In this document: piece by piece, positions 21,786 to 25,966 of the stretch
Position numbering within the stretch: the first letter of the stretch is position 1
How the letters are laid out: each line of letters starts with the position of its first letter
NCBI GenBank assembly: GCA_036405515.1
Contig: DASWXM010000026.1
Location: 1 to 25,966 of the forward strand
Direction of reading: 5' to 3'
Source of the DNA: JASLCR01 sp036405515
GTDB lineage: Bacteria; Patescibacteriota; Saccharimonadia; Saccharimonadales; Saccharimonadaceae
DNA: 25,966 nt
Notes under the pieces: generated by a model
Database searches by the model: none
What the model was told of the DNA's origin: nothing
What the model saw: the letters and a program-made list of their open reading frames with translations, nothing else
Program-made: the position numbers and the translations under genes

Positions 21786-21814
21786 ACTTAAAGATACGAT
21801 GACTATCTAGTTTG
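21786..21814 (-). repeat. Right inverted repeat of the GC-rich segment
   Basis: ACTTAAAGA (21786-21794), then TACG, then ATGACTATCTAGTTTG (21799-21814) is the reverse complement of the left repeat, with only the 3-4 nt between the blocks differing. Confidence 0.85.
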
Positions 21815-21862
21815 CCTTAAGCAAGAATATCAATGTTAATTTTCAATAAGTTAGGAGTTCTT

Positions 21863-22720
21863 ATGAAAAAATTAGCTATGTTAGTTGCTGCCCTTGCAGC
21901 ACTTCCAGCGTTGTTCGCGGCTCCAGTATTTGCTGATAGCCCAGGACAACTTTCAAATGGCGACAACAACTACAAAGTTCGTAACGTCACCGCAAATGGT
22001 GCCTACGGAAAATCCGTAGCACTTAAGTGTAATGAAGTAGTAAAATACAGCATCACACTTTCAAACACCGATTTTGGTCTGCTTCGTAACCTTACAGTAA
22101 AGGCAAACCTCCCAAACAACATTAGCGCATCAGCAACTAATGCGGATGACCAGACCACTAGTGTTTCTGGTAGCGTAAACGTAACTGTACCTGCAGGTGC
22201 AAACCTCAAGTATGTCAGCGGTTCAACTCAGCTCTTTACTTCAGCAGGTAGCCTTGTGCGTGGCCTCGCTGACGGCATCACAACTGGTGGCGTAAATGCT
22301 GGTAACCTTAATGGGTCAACAGCGGTCTTCGTACAGTTCCAAGCTAAAGCTGACTGTCCTACACCAGAAGTAAAAAAGATCACTGTATGTGAGCTTGCTA
22401 CAAAGAAAATCGTCACTATTGACGAAAAAGACTTTGACAGCAGCAAGCACAGCAAGAACCTTGCTGATTGTGCCGAAACACCAAAGCCAGGTGAGATCAC
22501 TGTATGTGAAGTTAAAACTGGTAAGGTTGTCACTATCAAAGAGAACGAATTTGATAGCAGCAAGCACACTAAAGATCTAAGCAAATGTGCTGAAAAAGAA
22601 GTTCCAGTAGCAACTGAGCTTCCACGTACAGGTGCTAACGGCATGGCCGTTGGTGCGGTACTCAGCGCACTTGTTGCCGGAGCAGCTTACGCTCTCCAGC
22701 GCCGCAACACTCTTGGCTAA
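21863..22720 (+). CDS. LPXTG-anchored surface protein with two Cys-bracketed repeats
   Basis: The protein has 285 residues. The signal peptide ends at FADS (about 24). Residues 45-165 form a DUF11-like beta-sandwich (NEVVKYSITLSNTDFGLLRNLTVKANLPNNISA...LKYVSGSTQLF). Two repeats of about 34 residues follow (171-204 and 210-243: ITVCE..TKK.VTI.E..FDSSKH.K.L..CAE), each bracketed by two Cys. The C-terminus is a sortase signal: LPRTG at 253-257, a hydrophobic helix (262-277) and QRRN. It should be covalently attached to the cell wall by a sortase. I chose ATG 21863, with AGGAG 5 nt upstream, over the frame opening at 21833. The codon use is strongly biased, which suggests high expression. A terminator follows at 22775-22816. 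Confidence 0.93.
   Translation: MKKLAMLVAALAALPALFAAPVFADSPGQLSNGDNNYKVRNVTANGAYGKSVALKCNEVVKYSITLSNTDFGLLRNLTVKANLPNNISASATNADDQTTSVSGSVNVTVPAGANLKYVSGSTQLFTSAGSLVRGLADGITTGGVNAGNLNGSTAVFVQFQAKADCPTPEVKKITVCELATKKIVTIDEKDFDSSKHSKNLADCAETPKPGEITVCEVKTGKVVTIKENEFDSSKHTKDLSKCAEKEVPVATELPRTGANGMAVGAVLSALVAGAAYALQRRNTLG
22375..22591 (+). repeat. Two direct coding repeats in the LPRTG protein gene
   Basis: The DNA of the two repeats of residues 171-204 and 210-243 shares long identical stretches such as ATCACTGTATGTGA and GACAGCAGCAAGCAC-type runs. They lie about 117 bp apart, so unit number could change by recombination. Confidence 0.75.
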
Positions 22721-22774
22721 ACGAGTCTGACCGCTCCATCTTTCGTAGAGAAGGATGTCCTTCAGACACGACAC

Positions 22775-22816
22775 AAACTACCCTGTTATTTTCTGGCAGG
22801 GTAGTTTTGTTTTTTG
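22775..22816 (+). terminator. Intrinsic terminator after the LPRTG gene
   Basis: AAACTACCCTG (22775-22785) pairs with CAGGGTAGTTT (22797-22807), 11 bp, followed by TGTTTTTT. Confidence 0.92.
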
Positions 22817-22827
22817 AGAATTCCTAG

Positions 22828-22944
22828 TATACTACAGGTAGCACATAAGTCCGTACTCACAGCAAGGCCCACCCCGAGGGAACAACTTGCCACCGGCATT
22901 GCACTTATTCGGGGCTTTTATTAACAACTAATAGGAGTCTCGCT
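22828..22944 (+). promoter_or_regulatory. Promoter and structured leader of the 57-residue protein gene
   Basis: TATACT (22828-22833) is a good -10 box. The leader then has CCCCGA (22872-22877) pairing with TCGGGG (22909-22914) ahead of CTTTTATT, an inner TGCC/GGCA hairpin (22888-22898), and a competing pairing of AAGGCCC (22864-22870) with GGGGCTT. This looks like an attenuator or small regulatory RNA, but no known class was recognised. Confidence 0.4.
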
Positions 22945-23118
22945 ATGTCAAAATTGACAAAAGAAGAGAAAGAACAGTACGGCATAGACTGGTACGAACG
23001 CACGCACAAAAACTGGCGCGCGTGGGGTAGCTGGTTTAGCTGGGGTTCACCTGTCGGGCTTGGCCTTTTCTTTATAGAAATCGCTGGAGCAGCCTGGATC
23101 GTAGCCCAAATCTTCTAG
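22945..23118 (+). CDS. Small membrane protein, 57 residues
   Basis: ATG 22945 with AGGAG 7 nt upstream. A polar start (MSKLTKEEKEQYGIDWYERTHKNW) is followed by an aromatic stretch (RAWGSWFSWGSP) and one C-terminal helix (PVGLGLFFIEIAGAAWIVAQIF). The N-terminal part should be cytoplasmic and the aromatic stretch at the membrane surface. The family is not recognised. A structured leader and a bidirectional terminator bound it, so it is a single transcript. Confidence 0.75.
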   Translation: MSKLTKEEKEQYGIDWYERTHKNWRAWGSWFSWGSPVGLGLFFIEIAGAAWIVAQIF

Positions 23119-23119
23119 T

Positions 23120-23150
23120 AAAAATCCCGCTTCTAGTGAGCGGGATTTTT
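23120..23150. terminator. Bidirectional terminator between converging genes
   Basis: AAAAATCCCGC (23120-23130) and GCGGGATTTTT (23140-23150) form an 11-bp stem with a 9-nt loop. Each arm gives a T-tract on one strand. The stop codon of the MFS gene (minus) lies directly after it. Confidence 0.92.
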
Positions 23151-24446
23151 CTATGCTTTTTGATAGTACTCGGAAAGTTGCCGGTAAGCTTTCGTTGTAA
23201 ATGCAAAGAGTACTGCGATCAGCATAATTAGACTTGCAACCAGAAATACAAGTGCAATACCGCGAGCCTCACCGTCACCAAGCAACCAGCCAAATGTCGC
23301 CTTGCCATCCGTAGATCGCATGAATGGAATGATAATGAACTGTGCGATTGGTGCCACTATAAATGCACTAATTGGTGAGCTAGCCGACTCAATCGCCTGT
23401 GCCAGACCGAATACACGCCCTTGCCGCTTCAGGGGCACAACACGCTGGATAATCGTCTGCTCAGCCGCTTCAGCTGCCGGCATCATACACATAAAGATGA
23501 ATATACCTACCGCGTAGAGCAGCCAAAACTCACGAATCGTAAATAGACCACCAAGCAGCGCAACGCCGATATTGATCAGCAGCATCGTACGTAGCGGATT
23601 TTTGCCAAGACCTTTTTTAGCAACAATAGCCCCACCAACGATAAATCCAGTGCTCGTAACGCCAAGTACAACCCCCCATATCTCCACCGGAAATAGTGTC
23701 AGACCGTACGGGTCCATCAGTGCCATAAAGACGCCGCTAACCAGGTTATTGAAAGTTGTAAAGACGATCAGCCACGCCAGACCCGGCACACTGCGGATCG
23801 CCGCCAGACTGCCCTTAATATCAATCTTCTTACCTTCGAGCTCTGGATCATGATAAATCTTCTCCTCAGGAATGCGCACGAAGAAAAGATGAAGCATCGC
23901 AATAGCTGTAAATGCTATCGCGATCGCAAGCGTCCATCCCATACCAAGCATACCGATCGACAAACCCGAGAAAACGCTTGTCACCATGAACGCTACACCC
24001 TGCACGGTGCCAACCATCCCATTTGCCTTATCGTGATTTTCTTTCGGAACCAATAACGTCACGGTCGTACTAAGCGCAATATTGCGCATATTTTCGATCA
24101 CCCCGCCGATCAATATAATCCCGGCAAACAGCCAGAATATCGCCCCGTTCCAATCAAGCAGCGCGGCTTTTGGAAATGCCGAATACACCACACCCGCGAG
24201 CGCGAAGCAGACAAATGTAAACACTGATGAAAAGACCATGACACTCTTTTTCTTGTGATGGTCAACGATCGTACCGAAGATAATGCTAAAAATTGCCACC
24301 ATCAGCATATATGTACCGCCGATGATACCGGTCGCGAGCACCGACTTTGTCTCAAGATATACCCAGAAAGTCAATGCAAACCAAAGATAGCTCGTCGTCA
24401 CATTTGCGATGAGCGTGTTTAATAGTACTTGATAAAAATGTTTCAT
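23151..24446 (-). CDS. MFS transporter
   Basis: The protein has 431 residues with about 12 helices. The major facilitator motif A is GTIVDHHKKKSVM between helices 2 and 3 (about residues 58-70), and the loop with EEKIYHDPELEGKKIDIKG separates the two six-helix halves. It resembles the DHA/MFS_3-like efflux group, but the substrate cannot be told. Its promoter box TACAAT (24456-24461) lies inside the end of the DUF1801 gene, 9 nt before the ATG, and no ribosome site is obvious. It ends at the bidirectional terminator. Confidence 0.9.
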   Translation of the reverse strand: MKHFYQVLLNTLIANVTTSYLWFALTFWVYLETKSVLATGIIGGTYMLMVAIFSIIFGTIVDHHKKKSVMVFSSVFTFVCFALAGVVYSAFPKAALLDWNGAIFWLFAGIILIGGVIENMRNIALSTTVTLLVPKENHDKANGMVGTVQGVAFMVTSVFSGLSIGMLGMGWTLAIAIAFTAIAMLHLFFVRIPEEKIYHDPELEGKKIDIKGSLAAIRSVPGLAWLIVFTTFNNLVSGVFMALMDPYGLTLFPVEIWGVVLGVTSTGFIVGGAIVAKKGLGKNPLRTMLLINIGVALLGGLFTIREFWLLYAVGIFIFMCMMPAAEAAEQTIIQRVVPLKRQGRVFGLAQAIESASSPISAFIVAPIAQFIIIPFMRSTDGKATFGWLLGDGEARGIALVFLVASLIMLIAVLFAFTTKAYRQLSEYYQKA

Positions 24447-24449
24447 GCT

Positions 24450-24851
24450 CTAGCTATTGTACGCGATTTTTATCAGTTCTTTGAGTTTTTCCAGATCAAC
24501 ATCTGCGAGTTTGTTGATATAGATACATCCTTTACCGATTTTATATTTGCCTAAATCTTTCACCTGAGCCGTCAACTTGGCGGCATCAAAGGTAAGATAG
24601 AGTGAGAATTTACCCGTCCCTGGCGCAAAACCGATGATTGGCCAGTCGCCCTCGCGGCCACTTTTTGATACATAGTGAAATACGCCAAAGCCGACAATTC
24701 TCGAACCCCAAAGCACCGGTGACTTACCAGAGATATCTTGCATGATTTCTACGAGCGTTCCAGCATCCTTTTGCTGCTTCTCTGGTAGGCTCGCAATAAA
24801 ATCGACTATATCTACCGTTGTCGGCCGTGTCTTATTCTCGTTTTTTGCCAT
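24450..24851 (-). CDS. DUF1801 family protein (YdhG-like)
   Basis: The protein has 133 residues. The fold is recognisable from FIASLPEKQQKDAGTLVEIMQDISGKSPVLWGSRIVGFGVFHYVSKSG...GDWPIIGFAPGTGKFSLYL, and it ends with KGCIYINKLADVDLEKLKELIK. DUF1801 proteins resemble the frataxin-like iron chaperone YdhG/FraP, but the role is unproven for most. AAGG 6 nt before the ATG serves as ribosome site. It follows DUF1761 by 7 nt and shares its promoter. Confidence 0.9.
   Translation of the reverse strand: MAKNENKTRPTTVDIVDFIASLPEKQQKDAGTLVEIMQDISGKSPVLWGSRIVGFGVFHYVSKSGREGDWPIIGFAPGTGKFSLYLTFDAAKLTAQVKDLGKYKIGKGCIYINKLADVDLEKLKELIKIAYNS
24456..24461 (-). promoter_or_regulatory. -10 box of the MFS gene
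   Basis: On the minus strand TACAAT is followed by 9 nt and the ATG at 24446, so the leader would be zero to three bases. Confidence 0.45.
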
Positions 24852-24858
24852 AGTTGCC

Positions 24859-25272
24859 TTAGAAAAGACTAATCACCCATGCACCGACTAAAGTACAGAC
24901 AAGTGAACCAGCTACCATGATGGTCGTCTTCTTGATGATCCATTTGCCTTCGGTACCGCCGAAGATCACTGCAGAGACCGTTGTCGGCACGATAAAGCCA
25001 AGCCAAAGCCAGAATGCGAGTGCATACCACTGCATATCAGGAAGTAACGTCAGAAAATACGCCAGTGCCCATGCCGAAATCAACGTCACAATAATCTGTG
25101 CGCCATAATACGGACCCATCTGTGCTTGCGCTTCCTTTTGCTCTTTCTTGCTTAGCTTGTCAAATCCATGCATCTCACCCCAAATTTTCGCAAACGGCAC
25201 CATATACCAAAATCCACCGACCGCAAACATCGCTATCGCTGCTACGAGTACTGCTACTAGATTCACTTCCAT
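24859..25272 (-). CDS. DUF1761 membrane protein
   Basis: The protein has 137 residues with four helices (about 3-27, 57-78, 82-103 and 115-136). The signature VAAIAMFAVGGFWYMVPFAKIWGEMHGF with a cytoplasmic K/E/Q-rich loop (DKLSKKEQKEAQAQM) and PTTVSAVIFGGTEGKWI matches DUF1761. Its function is unknown. The promoter TATACT (25298-25303) gives a leader of about 20 nt with AAGGAGA 5 nt before the ATG, so this gene is leadered. Confidence 0.9.
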   Translation of the reverse strand: MEVNLVAVLVAAIAMFAVGGFWYMVPFAKIWGEMHGFDKLSKKEQKEAQAQMGPYYGAQIIVTLISAWALAYFLTLLPDMQWYALAFWLWLGFIVPTTVSAVIFGGTEGKWIIKKTTIMVAGSLVCTLVGAWVISLF

Positions 25273-25297
25273 AAGACTCTCCTTATTTTATGTCTCT

Positions 25298-25303
25298 AGT
25301 ATA
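25298..25303 (-). promoter_or_regulatory. -10 box of the DUF1761-DUF1801 pair
   Basis: TATACT on the minus strand lies 25 nt before the ATG at 25272; the leader holds AAGGAGA. The box lies just beyond the stop of the glycosylase gene. Confidence 0.5.
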
Positions 25304-25306
25304 CGC

Positions 25307-25906
25307 CTATTTTGATAGATCCTCGCCAAGTATTTTATGTACAAGAACATGGAGCTCAGGCACGACTTCTATCTCAAACCAAGGGTTTCTCGCTCGCCAG
25401 CGGAAATTGAGCGGGCTGGGATGTACCAGCGGAAAGTAAGCCGGCAAATATTCGTGATAAGCACGCACTGTTTCAGTCAGATTACGTTTAGCACTCTTGC
25501 CGAGATAGTATTTCTGCGAATACGCCCCGATCAAGATGATCAGCTGCACTTCAGGCATTAGCTGCAGCAGTTTTGGATGCCACTTTTCGGCGAAGCCTTT
25601 ACGTGGAGGTAAATCGCCATGAGTCGCTTTGCCTGGGTAGTAAAAATCCATCGGCGTCAGTGCAAATATATTCGGATCGTAAAACTGCTCGTCCGTCACA
25701 CCAAGCCATTTGCGGAGCAATATGCCGCTTACATCATTCCACGGCTTCATCGATGCCTGAGCTTTACTTCCGGGTGCCTGCCCGACTATCACTATCTTTG
25801 CCTTCGGACCAGCCGTGTAGACCGGTACATAGTCTTTCGCTTTCATGGCTATATTCATCGGATCGTCACAAATAGCTTGATAGATGGCGTCAAAAGTATT
25901 TAACAT
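25307..25906 (-). CDS. Uracil-DNA glycosylase superfamily protein
   Basis: The protein has 199 residues. IVIVGQAPGSKAQASMKPWNDVSG is the water-activating loop motif of the UDG superfamily, and HPSPLNFRW the DNA-contacting second motif. GDLPPRKGFAEKWHPKLL and LIILIGAYSQKYYL match a bacterial UDG-like subgroup. The likely role is removal of uracil or another damaged base from DNA. It has one Cys only, so the 4Fe-4S cluster of family 4 UDGs is absent. I chose ATG 25906 over the frame opening at 25936 because TACAAT (25913-25918) lies 6 nt upstream and homology starts there. Confidence 0.85.
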   Translation of the reverse strand: MLNTFDAIYQAICDDPMNIAMKAKDYVPVYTAGPKAKIVIVGQAPGSKAQASMKPWNDVSGILLRKWLGVTDEQFYDPNIFALTPMDFYYPGKATHGDLPPRKGFAEKWHPKLLQLMPEVQLIILIGAYSQKYYLGKSAKRNLTETVRAYHEYLPAYFPLVHPSPLNFRWRARNPWFEIEVVPELHVLVHKILGEDLSK

Positions 25907-25912
25907 ATATCT

Positions 25913-25918
25913 ATTGTA
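25913..25918 (-). promoter_or_regulatory. -10 box of the glycosylase gene, leaderless type
   Basis: On the minus strand TACAAT is followed by 6 nt and the ATG at 25906, the same arrangement as at rdgB. It lies within the frame that would extend the protein to 25936, which argues against that longer start. Confidence 0.6.
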
Positions 25919-25966
25919 CCGCCGATTTATCTCCACAATCCTGTCATTGCAATATACTAGGTATAT

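Larger units (their letters stand above)
20020..21814. mobile_element. Putative inverted-repeat-bounded cassette with one GC-rich gene
   Basis: Inverted repeats of about 28 nt (16 plus 9 identical positions) enclose 1.8 kb that contains a single gene of foreign composition and no recombinase or transposase. No target-site duplication is apparent next to the repeats. It could be a non-autonomous mobile element, a captured gene cassette or an invertible segment. Base pairing between the leader and the 3' end of the mRNA is an alternative reading of the repeats. Confidence 0.4.

Overview
The window looks like the chromosome of a Candidatus Saccharibacteria (TM7)-type member of the Patescibacteria/CPR. 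The evidence is compact, overlapping genes and short proteins; two T4SS-pilin-like membrane proteins; a type IV prepilin fused to BspA-like repeats; an LPXTG-anchored surface protein; a reduced UvrC and LigA; and moderate GC. UGA is used as a stop (for example at the ends of the ABC transporter and HD-hydrolase genes), so there is no sign of the recoded UGA of Gracilibacteria/Absconditabacteria. The assignment is by gene style only.

Layout. 1-2.6 kb: two paralogous pilin-like membrane proteins (one cut by the window edge, one fused to a DNase I-like/EEP domain) flanking a small membrane protein and an RRM RNA-binding protein. 2.7-7.4 kb: an exporter-type ABC protein, then a nucleotide-pool cleaning block (RdgB/HAM1, MazG-like, Nudix, HD hydrolase) with small DUF proteins. 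7.4-12 kb: minus-strand run lemA-htpX-membrane protein-ligA. 12.1-12.5 kb: three tRNAs (Leu-UAA, Cys-GCA, Leu-GAG). 12.5-16.2 kb: an envelope run (4-TM protein, SecG, membrane-anchored peptide-binding protein) and an M24 aminopeptidase. 16.3-19.8 kb: the pilin/BspA adhesin and a cysteine-free UvrC. 19.8-22.8 kb: an anomalous region with a strong promoter, a long structured leader and a GC-rich secreted-protein gene enclosed by inverted repeats, followed by an LPRTG surface protein. 22.8-25.9 kb: a tiny membrane protein, an MFS transporter, DUF1801 and DUF1761 proteins and a uracil-DNA glycosylase-like protein.

The most unusual element is the segment 20020-21814. A 16-nt block and a 9-nt block repeat perfectly in inverted orientation at its two ends. 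Inside lies one secreted-protein gene of about 60-70% GC in a genome of much lower GC. No recombinase is encoded in it. It sits between a near-consensus promoter and the LPXTG gene, so it could be a transferred cassette, a non-autonomous mobile element or an invertible switch.

Two further themes recur. First, genes at the head of transcription units often have a -10 box only 6-9 nt before the start codon (leaderless mRNA), while genes inside operons have Shine-Dalgarno sites. Second, metal-binding cysteines are missing from DNA-repair enzymes: UvrC has no cysteine at all, and LigA lacks its zinc-finger cysteines. Exported proteins keep several cysteines.
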